From positions 96,736 through 160,735 of the forward strand of contig DASYNP010000091.1 of assembly GCA_036008465.1 (NCBI GenBank): a stretch of 64,000 bases of DNA. The letters are read 5' to 3'. The notes below the pieces were generated by a model. It searched no databases and had not been told where the DNA came from. It saw only the letters and a program-made list of their open reading frames with translations. This DNA comes from DASPSM01 sp036008465. Its GTDB lineage: Bacteria; Planctomycetota; Planctomycetia; Planctomycetales; Planctomycetaceae. Below are positions 41,281 through 48,928 of this stretch, piece by piece. How positions within the stretch are numbered: the first letter of the stretch is position 1; each line of letters opens with the position of its first letter. Both the position numbers and the translations under genes were made by a program.

Positions 41281-44280
41281 ATGGCACAAAAACACTCGGT
41301 TGCTTGCCCATCGTGCGGCGCTTCGCTGCAAATCACGAAGGATTCGCTGATTGGGAAGCGCGTCCCTTGCCCCTCGTGCAAAACGCCGTTCGTGATCAAA
41401 GTCCCGACCGGGGACTACATCCCGCTGGCTGATGATGGGCCGCTCTCCAAATCGAGCGCCGGGAAGTCAAGCGTTCAGAACTCGGGTCCGCTCAAGGTTT
41501 CGGCCGCCGATTCGGACGACATTCCACTGCTCGCCGACGAACCCTCGAGCCACTCGCGGGGCCGGTCGAGCAAGCTCGAGGCGCCGACAAAATCGGGGAG
41601 CAAACGGCCCGATCCCAAGTCTGACACCGCCACCCGCGAGAGTCGCAAGGGAGGTTCCGGAGAGAATGTCCGCCCGCGGAGCGACTCCAAAACGGTGAAG
41701 TTCACGTCGCAAGCAGAATCGACCCAATTCGACGCCATGCTGGCCGACTCCTCCGGAACCGATTTGTTCGACGATGACGAGTCTAAGCCGCAGCCGTCGA
41801 AGCGTGCCAAGCCGGGCAAGAAGTCTGAGGCCGATGTCGAAACGTCCGAGTTCGATTCGATGCTGGCCGACACCGAGGAGCAGGATGAGCAAGTTGGCGA
41901 GCAACTTCCGGCGCTCCGCCGCCACAAGCCGCGCACAAAGGCCGACGCCGAGGAGGCAGAATCGATCGCAACCGTCGAGATGGACATCGATGACGAAGAT
42001 CTGCCTCCCGCGCCTCGTCGCTCGCATTCGCGGGGAGGTTGGGCACTCCCTGAACGCGGGCCTCTCATCGTGTGGACCTGTGCTGGCGCTGGGGTTTTGG
42101 TTCTATTTTTGATCTATGTGCTCTTCAGCACCCGCGGCTCGAGCGTACCGGAAGCCGCTTCAAGTCCCCCAGTTGCCACCGACTCTGATGCCAAGACCTC
42201 CGAAGTCGCGGAAGCGGAGAAACCAACCGGCGAAAAGTCCGACGCGACTGAAGCCGAATCGGCCTCGACTCCCGCGGGGGCTCCCTCGCTCCTGCGCCAC
42301 AAGGAGAAGAACGAGAACGAAGGCCCGAAGAAGGTTCTGAAAAGAAAATCCGCCGATCCTGCGGCGAAGCCGGGGACTCAAAAAACCGAAGACGCCGAAG
42401 CCATCGACGAGAAACCGGCTGGTGACACCAAAGCCGAACCTGCTGACACCAAAACAGAAACTTCGGAGACCCGCACCGGCACGATCGCTCGGAAAAGCGC
42501 GAAGTCGATCGCCAAACCGCCGCTCGATCCGAAAACAGCCGTCGCCTTGGCGGACACCAGCCGCTCTGGATCTTCCGGGGCGGGACAAGTCGGAGCCGCG
42601 ATTCCCCCCTTCTCGGCCTCAGCAACCGACAACACGACGTTTCACTCGGGCGACCACAAGGAACAGGTGCTCGTCGTCGCGTTTCTTGGCGTCGAATGTC
42701 CGCTGGCAAATCTTTACGCGCCGAGCCTGGCAGAGCTTGCAAAGCACTATCAGGGCAAGTCGGTTGCGTTCATCGCCGTAAACTCCAACGCCCAGGACAC
42801 GCTCGACCAGACGCGCGCCCAGGCGAGAGCCAACGGGCTTACATTCCCGGTCTTGAAGGACGCCGGCAACGTCGTGGCGGACGTGTTTGGAGCCGAGCGC
42901 ACTCCCGAAGTGTTCGTGCTCGATGCCCAGCGAACTGTGCGCTACCGCGGCATGCTCGACGATCAATACGGATATCGCGAGCGGCGGTCGCGACCGACGA
43001 AGACCTACGTCGCCGATGCCATCGACGCGCTCTTGAAGTCGGGAACAATTCCGGTGGCCGAGACCCAGGTGCAAGGCTGCCACATTGGTCGAGTCACAAA
43101 GGCGTCCGAAACGGCCAAGACGAGCTATTACCGCGACGTCCTGCCGATTCTGCAAAACCGCTGTCAGCAGTGTCATCGCAAGGGGGAAATCGGGCCCTTT
43201 GCGCTCTCCGACTACGAAGTTGTCCGCAATTGGGGGCCGACCCTCCGCGACGCGGTGACTGAACGCAGAATGCCCCCCTGGCCGGCGGACCGCAAAATCG
43301 GCAAGTTTTCCAACGACATCAGCCTGAGTGATCAGGAGATCAAAGCGATCACAGAGTGGGTCGATGAGGGTTGTCCCCAGGGCGATATTGCCGAAAAGCC
43401 GCCCGCGAAGCAGTTCGTGGACGGATGGAACATTGGCAAGCCAGACCGAACCTTCAACATGCCCGAGACGTATCACGTCCCGGCGACCGGTGTGATTGAA
43501 TACAAAAACTTCGTCGTCTCGCCCGTGTTCACAAAAGACACGTGGGTCCAGGCGGTCGAATGTCGATTCGGCAATCGCAGCATCGTGCATCACATGCTGG
43601 TGCTGCTCGATTATCCCAAGGACCATGCCAAGTCGCAGGACGGGCTGATCAACGGCTTCTTCGCGGCAGGCGCCCCCGGAAGCACCTACTTCACGTTCCC
43701 TAAGGGCTACGCGAAAAAAATTCCGAAGGGGGCACGCTTGCGGTTTCAGATGCACTACACGCCCAACGGGACTCCGGGCGAGGACGTCTCGAAGTTCGGA
43801 ATCGTGCTCGCCAAGGGGAGCTCGTTCCGCGAGGTCCAGACGTTTGCGCTAGGCAAACCCGACATCCTGATTCCGGCGGGCGATGCCGACCACATGGAAT
43901 GGGCCTCGCAGCCCGTCCCTTCCGACATCACGCTGACAACTCTGATGCCGCACCTGCATGTGCGCGGCAAATCGTTCGCCTTTTTCCTCGAACGGCCCAA
44001 CGGCGAGAGAGAGCCGCTCTTGTCCTTGCCTCGCTGGGACTTCAACTGGCAGTACCAGTACGAATTGTCCGAGCCGCTGACGGTCCCGCGTGGTTGCAAA
44101 CTCGTCGTGGAGGCGCATTGGGACAATTCCGCCAGCAACCCGAACAACATTTTCCCGTTGGTTGACGCGCGGTTTGGCGAGCAGACCTTCGACGAGATGT
44201 TCATCGGCTATATCAACGCGATTCCGTCGAAGTCGGTCGCCGATTCCAGCCGTCCCGGCCGGGCGCGGAAGCGCGGCTAG
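41281..44280 (+). CDS. Zinc ribbon-TM-redoxin-cytochrome c-copper monooxygenase-like fusion protein
   Basis: A 999-residue protein with domains in this order. An N-terminal zinc ribbon (CPSC at 9-12, CPSC at 30-33) is followed by an acidic/basic low-complexity segment, a TM helix at about 261-282 (IVWTCAGAGVLVLFLIYVLF) and a Glu/Lys/Pro/Ala-rich spacer to about 440. A redoxin domain (FLGVECPLANLY, single Cys) comes next, then a cytochrome c segment with CQQCH and MPPWPAD, and a Cu-dependent monooxygenase-like C-terminus (VHHMLVLL, MHYTPNG, LMPHLHVRG). The last three domains occur together in known planctomycete proteins; the zinc ribbon and TM fused before them look unusual. AGGAGG lies ahead of the ATG at 41281. 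Confidence 0.9.
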   Translation: MAQKHSVACPSCGASLQITKDSLIGKRVPCPSCKTPFVIKVPTGDYIPLADDGPLSKSSAGKSSVQNSGPLKVSAADSDDIPLLADEPSSHSRGRSSKLEAPTKSGSKRPDPKSDTATRESRKGGSGENVRPRSDSKTVKFTSQAESTQFDAMLADSSGTDLFDDDESKPQPSKRAKPGKKSEADVETSEFDSMLADTEEQDEQVGEQLPALRRHKPRTKADAEEAESIATVEMDIDDEDLPPAPRRSHSRGGWALPERGPLIVWTCAGAGVLVLFLIYVLFSTRGSSVPEAASSPPVATDSDAKTSEVAEAEKPTGEKSDATEAESASTPAGAPSLLRHKEKNENEGPKKVLKRKSADPAAKPGTQKTEDAEAIDEKPAGDTKAEPADTKTETSETRTGTIARKSAKSIAKPPLDPKTAVALADTSRSGSSGAGQVGAAIPPFSASATDNTTFHSGDHKEQVLVVAFLGVECPLANLYAPSLAELAKHYQGKSVAFIAVNSNAQDTLDQTRAQARANGLTFPVLKDAGNVVADVFGAERTPEVFVLDAQRTVRYRGMLDDQYGYRERRSRPTKTYVADAIDALLKSGTIPVAETQVQGCHIGRVTKASETAKTSYYRDVLPILQNRCQQCHRKGEIGPFALSDYEVVRNWGPTLRDAVTERRMPPWPADRKIGKFSNDISLSDQEIKAITEWVDEGCPQGDIAEKPPAKQFVDGWNIGKPDRTFNMPETYHVPATGVIEYKNFVVSPVFTKDTWVQAVECRFGNRSIVHHMLVLLDYPKDHAKSQDGLINGFFAAGAPGSTYFTFPKGYAKKIPKGARLRFQMHYTPNGTPGEDVSKFGIVLAKGSSFREVQTFALGKPDILIPAGDADHMEWASQPVPSDITLTTLMPHLHVRGKSFAFFLERPNGEREPLLSLPRWDFNWQYQYELSEPLTVPRGCKLVVEAHWDNSASNPNNIFPLVDARFGEQTFDEMFIGYINAIPSKSVADSSRPGRARKRG

Positions 44281-44622
44281 CGCCCGAAATTATCGCGGAT
44301 TGGGTGCCATGCCCACGGCTCGGCGTGGGCATGCTTTGCGGGAACATGCCCACTCAAAGCTGTGAGACTGTCCGGGAATTCAGAGGGAAGATTGCCTTGG
44401 GTGCCACGGTTGAGCTTGCTCAACCGTGCTCTTAACGGGTCAGCAACCGTCATCAGCAGCGGGAAAGAGCACGGCTGAGCCGAAACGTCTCAGCCGTGGC
44501 ACCCAATCCACTTCCCGGACGGTCTCACTCAAAGCTGTGGGGATGGCACCCATTCATTCAGCAAAGTCGGGCCACGAGTGCCCCAAAATCACACCGCCTT
44601 GCTGCCGATTGAGTGACGTCCT
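44281..44622. other. Intergenic region made largely of palindromic repeats
   Basis: These 342 bases contain almost nothing but nested inverted repeats, described in the separate repeat entry. The NUDIX gene begins just after them. No ORF here is credible. Confidence 0.7.
44305..44542. repeat. Nested REP-like palindromic element
   Basis: An inner part carries GGGTGCCACGGTTGAGC (44399-44415) with GCTCAACCGTGCTC, then GAGCACGGCTGAGC and CAGCCGTGGCACCC (44491-44504). An outer pair, GTGAGACTGTCCGGGAA (44362-44378) and TTCCCGGACGGTCTCAC (44512-44528), is complementary with one mismatch in 17. CACTCAAAGCTGTG occurs twice in direct orientation, and CATGCCCACGGCT/CGTGGGCATG arms lie at the left. The same GGGTGCCACGGCTGAGC word recurs at 63922. 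Confidence 0.8.
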
Positions 44623-45186
44623 ATGCCGCGCGATCAGCCTAGCGCCGAATCGGGTGATCCTGCCGATGAGCTGTTCGACGTCGTCGATCTCGAAGATCGA
44701 GTGATCGGGCAGGAGCGGCGCAGCGTCGTCCACGCGCGGGGATTGGCCCATCGGGCCGTTCACATCTTCGTCTTCAACTCCCGCGGACAGCTCCTGGTGC
44801 AGCGACGATCCGCCTTGAAGGATGAATTTCCGCTGACGTACACGTCCTCGGCTTCGGGGCACGTTGGGGCGGCCGAGACGTATGAAGAGTGCGCTCCGCG
44901 CGAACTGAAAGAAGAAATCGGCCTCGAGGCCCCGCTGGAGTGGATTGTCAAATTGCCGCCGTCACCCGAAACCGCGAACGAGCAAACTGTTCTGTTCCGA
45001 ACTGTCAGCGACGCGATTCCTACGCCGAACGAGAACGAAGTTGCCAGCCTGACCTATTTCACTCTCGATGAGCTCAGCGCACTCTTGTCGGCTGACCCTG
45101 GCGCCTTCAGCCCGCCCTTTGCAACGCTGCTGCGATGGTACTTGGCGAAAGGTCACGGCAAGGCCGCGCCCCAAGAGAGCGCATGA
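44623..45186 (+). CDS. NUDIX hydrolase (IPP isomerase/YfcD-like)
   Basis: A 187-residue cytoplasmic NUDIX protein. The Nudix box GHVGAAETYEECAPRELKEEIGL fits the consensus GX5EX7REUXEEXGU completely. The segment LFDVVDLEDRVIGQERRSVVHARGLAHRAVHIFVFNSRGQLLVQRRS is the characteristic N-terminus of the group that includes isopentenyl-diphosphate isomerase and the YfcD-type hydrolases. Because the Cys/Glu residues required for the isomerase are not clearly present, a nucleotide or sugar-nucleotide pyrophosphohydrolase is more likely. It stands directly after the palindromic repeat region and may be monocistronic. The start is the ATG at 44623. Confidence 0.87.
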   Translation: MPRDQPSAESGDPADELFDVVDLEDRVIGQERRSVVHARGLAHRAVHIFVFNSRGQLLVQRRSALKDEFPLTYTSSASGHVGAAETYEECAPRELKEEIGLEAPLEWIVKLPPSPETANEQTVLFRTVSDAIPTPNENEVASLTYFTLDELSALLSADPGAFSPPFATLLRWYLAKGHGKAAPQESA

Positions 45187-45225
45187 CACTGGGCTGCAGT
45201 CCGCTCGGCATTCGGTGGCCTGTCT

Positions 45226-45774
45226 CTAACGATGAAGCTGTTTGACCGCGTGGGGTCCCGGAGTGGCGGGATCCTTGCCCGCGATCTCCAGATTGAACAT
45301 CCAATCGGTCTTTCCTGGCGGCGAAATGTCGACGTGAAACGGCGATTTATCCGGGTCATTGTAGAGATTCTTGAGCTGATCCTCGCCGGTGAAACGAGAT
45401 CCGGTGCGGGCCACCAACTCTTCGAAGAGCACCGTGTAAGAACCGGGCGGGACGCCGTCGCCTTTTGAGTATCGCGTGAATTCAAAATGCCCGTCTTTGT
45501 CGCACGCCGTGTGATAAATCGTTTCGTGACCCGGCTGCGTGTCCTTGTCGCTAAACAAGATCAGCACCAGCGCGTGTCTGGCCGGAACAGAGGGAACTTC
45601 GCCGTCGATTGTGACTTTCCCCGAGAATTTGGCCACCGGGGCATCGCTGCTCTTCGTCTCTGCGAGTTGCAGCTTCATGCGCTCTTGGGTCTTCGCGTCG
45701 CCACAGCCCCAGACGCCAGCAGACAGTACCATCGATACCAGCACTCTCGTCGCGAACCATCGCGAGGAAGACAT
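45226..45774 (-). CDS. Small lipoprotein of the DUF1559 neighbourhood
   Basis: A 182-residue lipoprotein with signal LVSMVLSAGVWGC (lipobox) and a transthyretin-like beta domain containing FSGKVTIDGEVPSVPARHALVLILFS and SYTVLFEELV. In planctomycetes, DUF1559 pseudopilin-like genes are commonly followed by a lipoprotein with exactly this GKVTIDGxP strand. A hairpin between the two suggests partial termination and lower expression of this gene. Its role is unknown; a part of an envelope appendage or assembly complex is inferred. The ATG at 45774 is chosen because the signal peptide starts there. Confidence 0.85.
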   Translation of the reverse strand: MSSSRWFATRVLVSMVLSAGVWGCGDAKTQERMKLQLAETKSSDAPVAKFSGKVTIDGEVPSVPARHALVLILFSDKDTQPGHETIYHTACDKDGHFEFTRYSKGDGVPPGSYTVLFEELVARTGSRFTGEDQLKNLYNDPDKSPFHVDISPPGKTDWMFNLEIAGKDPATPGPHAVKQLHR

Positions 45775-45861
45775 CGCGTTCTGAGCGCCCTGGCACTTCA
45801 CGGATCGACTCCTCAACATCGCCGAGCGCGCGGACTGCGAATCGACGTTCGGTAGGTTCAG

Positions 45862-45903
45862 AAAGGAGGGACAGATCGAGAAGATTTCCTCCCGATCTGT
45901 CCC
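45862..45903 (-). terminator. Attenuator-like hairpin between DUF1559 and lipoprotein genes
   Basis: On the minus strand GGGACAGATCG and CGATCTGTCCC (plus coordinates 45893-45903 and 45868-45878) form a perfect 11-bp stem with a 14-base loop, followed by TCCTTTCT. It lies 52 bases after the DUF1559 stop. Confidence 0.75.
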
Positions 45904-45954
45904 ACTTGGAACAAGCGGCCGCCCGAAGAAGAGCCGCCCGGGTTGTGCCGCCTA

Positions 45955-47181
45955 TTAGAAGGACGAGTCGGTAACGGCTGATCGCCCCCGATACGTCACT
46001 AACCGGCAGAAGGCCACGACGCTGATGTTTTCACTGACCATGTGCGAAGAGCCATCGCACATGGCAAGGCCGCAGGAACCGGGATGGAAACTGTAAAGAT
46101 TTAAGTCGATCATGTTCGTGCAATTGATGAAGCAGGCGGGCGACGGACCGATGTGCTTGCTGCCGCCGGGGGTTGGAGCCTGTGCCGTGCCGTCGAAAGT
46201 CGAGCCGACGAGTGTCATCCACGCGTTGTCGATGCAGCTCCAGCATCCGCCCGCGTTTGGAAATGGTCCAAAGGCGCCTGGGGGCACCCTTTTGCCCTTT
46301 TGCCAGATATCAGGACGGGCAGCCAACTCGCCGCAAAAGATCGTCGTCGATGTCCCGTCGGTGATCTGGTCAATCGACACGGGCCCCACCCCCCTTCGGA
46401 TCAGATTGAAGTTCAACACCCCAATCCGCGTGGTCTGCGCGCCGAATGGGCCGGGGCACTTGCAAAAAGTTTGCTTCTGGGGGTCGTTGCATGCGACCGC
46501 GCCGTCATAAGCGCAGGCCAGTCCGCAGCAGTAACCGCCTACGGCCGTGTAGTCGCTGGCGCCGGCCCAGTACGTGGGGTACTGGCAAGGGAACGCGGCA
46601 AAGCGGAGACTCTGTTCCAAAAATGGATTCGTGCTGCGCGGGGCGGAAGGGCAAACGTACCCGGGGACCTGGCCGGCGGCCGGTCGTTGTTGGCCCGCAG
46701 GCGTCCCGCCGCAACAGTTGCCTGCATTTTTCGCGGTATAACACGCCCCTCCGAACGTGGCGCAGGTGAGGTTCGCAGGTGAAAAGATCGGCGCATTCAT
46801 GCAGAGCTTGTTGTAAAGCGTCGAAGCCTCCATGAACTGCAGCAGCCGCTCGCCCCAGACGTGAATGTTCCAATCGGTATGGTCTTGCTGGCATCCGTTA
46901 GCAAATGGCGGTACGGCACAGCAGCAGCCGCAGAAGAAGACCTTGGAGCTCATCTGCGCCGGACCCAAAAGCAGGGTGAACGCAGGCGGAAATGTCTTGT
47001 TGACGTCGTGATAGTTGTGGGCCGCCAGCGCAATCTGCTTGAGGTTATTGCGACACTGGGTCCGTCGGGCGGCTTCACGGGCGGCTTGCACGGCCGGTAA
47101 CAAGAGCGCGATCAGCACGGCAATGATCGCGATAACCACCAACAACTCGATCAACGTGAAAGCGCTTCGACGATGACTCAT
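45955..47181 (-). CDS. DUF1559 pseudopilin-like protein, unusually cysteine-rich
   Basis: A 408-residue member of the DUF1559 family, abundant in planctomycetes and resembling type II secretion/type IV pilus pseudopilins. The N-terminal prepilin site is SHRRSAFTLIELLVVIAIIAVLIALLLPAVQAAREAARR, with Phe after the likely cleavage site and Glu at +5. The H-x-G region near the C-terminus is present as FHPGSCGLAMCDGS. The body contains 27 cysteines in clusters such as CGCCC, NCCGG, GYCCGLAC and GCWSC, far more than usual for the family, which implies a disulfide-rich or metal-binding extracellular domain. AGGGGA lies ahead of the ATG at 47181. It is followed by a hairpin and the lipoprotein gene. 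Confidence 0.92.
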   Translation of the reverse strand: MSHRRSAFTLIELLVVIAIIAVLIALLLPAVQAAREAARRTQCRNNLKQIALAAHNYHDVNKTFPPAFTLLLGPAQMSSKVFFCGCCCAVPPFANGCQQDHTDWNIHVWGERLLQFMEASTLYNKLCMNAPIFSPANLTCATFGGACYTAKNAGNCCGGTPAGQQRPAAGQVPGYVCPSAPRSTNPFLEQSLRFAAFPCQYPTYWAGASDYTAVGGYCCGLACAYDGAVACNDPQKQTFCKCPGPFGAQTTRIGVLNFNLIRRGVGPVSIDQITDGTSTTIFCGELAARPDIWQKGKRVPPGAFGPFPNAGGCWSCIDNAWMTLVGSTFDGTAQAPTPGGSKHIGPSPACFINCTNMIDLNLYSFHPGSCGLAMCDGSSHMVSENISVVAFCRLVTYRGRSAVTDSSF

Positions 47182-47627
47182 TGCGGATTCCCCTTTTGAA
47201 TTCTTCTTCACACAGCCTTCATCAACAACAGCGAGGTGGCTTCGAGTTCGTGCCGGCCCGGCATGATGCCTCGATTGTGCGTGGCGCCCTAAATGCCAAT
47301 TTTCTTCCATAAATCAATCAACTTCAAATCGCAAATGCGATTTCGTTCACAAGAATTTGGTCCGGGCTTAAAAATCGCGCTGTTTTGGTGAGAAATCGCA
47401 CGCAACAAAGGTGCCCGGCCGATTGTGAAAATCGCGACATGTCTCATCCCTCCGGCGCTATGACACGTCAGCCGTGAGTCCTTTGCTGGCCTGATGTTAC
47501 ACGTCGCCAAGCGATCGTTTGACTTGGCCTGCCCCCTGGTCTAGTCTGGCCTTTCGCGCTTGCGCGGTCACTTCGACGCCAGCCGCTCCCGCTCGACCCG
47601 CCGGAATCGACACCAGAAGGATTCGCA
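47182..47627. other. Divergent promoter region with AAATCGC repeats
   Basis: These 446 bases separate the DUF1559 gene from the divergent sugar isomerase-like gene. Five copies of AAATCGC (four direct, one inverted) lie at 47326-47435. Promoters for both genes should be here. No ORF is supported. Confidence 0.6.
47326..47435. promoter_or_regulatory. Cluster of AAATCGC sites
   Basis: AAATCGC occurs at 47326-47332, 47372-47378, 47393-47399 and 47429-47435, and its complement GCGATTT at 47337-47343, where it forms a perfect 7-bp inverted repeat with the first. Such a cluster in a divergent promoter is typical of a regulator binding region, though no regulator is known. Confidence 0.4.
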
Positions 47628-48623
47628 ATGGCTCGACCCGTCACTCTCTTCACCGGCCAATGGGCCGATCTACCGCTCGAATCGTTGTGCAAGAAGGCCC
47701 GCGATTTCGGTTACGACGGCCTCGAGTTGGCCTGTTGGGGCGACCATTTCGAGGTGGACAAGGCTCTTTCCGACGACAACTACTGCGTTCGCAAGCGCGA
47801 CCTGCTCGAGAAGCACGACCTACAACTCTTCGCGGTCTCGAACCACCTGGTCGGCCAGTGCGTGCTCGACAACATTGACGCGAGGCACAAAAGCATCCTC
47901 CCCGAACAAGTCTGGGGAGACGGAAAGCCCGACGGAGTCCGCCGCCGCGCCATCGAGGAGATGAAAAACACGGCCCGCGCAGCGCAAAAGCTCGGCGTGG
48001 GCGTCGTCAACGGCTTTACGGGCTCGAGCATTTGGCATCTGGTTTACGATTTCCCGCCCACTCCGCGCGAGATGATCGACGCGGGCTATCGCCTGCTGGC
48101 CGAGTTGTGGAATCCGATCCTCGACGTGTTCCAGGAGTGCGGAGTCAAGTTCGCGCTAGAGGTGCATCCGACGGAAATCGCCTTCGACGTTTATTCCGCC
48201 GAGCGGGCACTCGAGGCGCTCGATCGCCGTGAGGAATTCGGCTTCAACTTCGATCCCAGCCACCTGATCTGGCAGGGCGTCGATCCGGTGGAGTTTTTGC
48301 GCTCGTTCCCCGACCGGATTTATCACGTGCACATGAAAGACGCGGCCGTGACGCTCAGCGGCCGAAGCGGTATCCTGACGAGTCATTTGCCGTTCGGCGA
48401 TCCAAGGCGCGGTTGGGACTTCCGCAGCGTGGGGCGTGGCGGCGTGAGGTTCGAGGAAGTGATTCGGGCCCTCAACGCGATCAAGTACGCCGGCCCACTG
48501 TCGGTCGAGTGGGAAGATTCCGGGATGGATCGCGAAGCCGGGGCCCGCGAAGCGGCCCAATTCTGCAAAAACGTCGATTTCGAGCCGTCCAAACGGGCGT
48601 TCGATTCGGCCTTCGCCGAGTAA
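47628..48623 (+). CDS. Sugar phosphate isomerase/epimerase-like TIM barrel protein
   Basis: A 331-residue protein of the xylose isomerase-like (AP endonuclease 2) TIM barrel family. Metal-binding residues are expected in ALEVHPTEIAFD, FNFDPSHLIWQGVD, YHVHMKDAA and VEWEDSGMD, which give the Glu, Asp/His, His and Glu ligands of the family. Members isomerise or epimerise sugars, or take part in inositol catabolism; the substrate here is not predictable. No signal peptide, so cytoplasmic. GAAGGA lies before the ATG. It is divergent from the DUF1559 gene and has no close metabolic neighbours. Confidence 0.9.
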   Translation: MARPVTLFTGQWADLPLESLCKKARDFGYDGLELACWGDHFEVDKALSDDNYCVRKRDLLEKHDLQLFAVSNHLVGQCVLDNIDARHKSILPEQVWGDGKPDGVRRRAIEEMKNTARAAQKLGVGVVNGFTGSSIWHLVYDFPPTPREMIDAGYRLLAELWNPILDVFQECGVKFALEVHPTEIAFDVYSAERALEALDRREEFGFNFDPSHLIWQGVDPVEFLRSFPDRIYHVHMKDAAVTLSGRSGILTSHLPFGDPRRGWDFRSVGRGGVRFEEVIRALNAIKYAGPLSVEWEDSGMDREAGAREAAQFCKNVDFEPSKRAFDSAFAE

Positions 48624-48928
48624 TCATGGCACGGCACTCCCGGCCAATCCGCGAGTTTTTGGGCGGCCAAGCAACTAGCGGCTCAACGCGCGAAATCCCG
48701 CTCGGGAAACGTGCAAAGTAGCCACCTTTCGTGACTTCGGCAGCTGGCATAGAATAGAAGCACTGCCGTGCATTTGCAGGCAAGCTCCTGCGTCCTGTTC
48801 GAGCTGGGCCATTCGGATTCTTAAGATCAATGCCGACCGCACCTGTGCTTTTCACACCTGTGGCAGCGGGACTTCGACTTTCTTCCCCTCCTTCTGGCGA
48901 CGACAGGCTCTGCTGAATTGACCTGACT
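48624..48928. other. Intergenic region, nothing recognised
   Basis: These 305 bases lie between two plus-strand genes. I see no strong terminator, tRNA or repeat; the promoter of the DUF1570 gene is presumably here. Confidence 0.4.
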
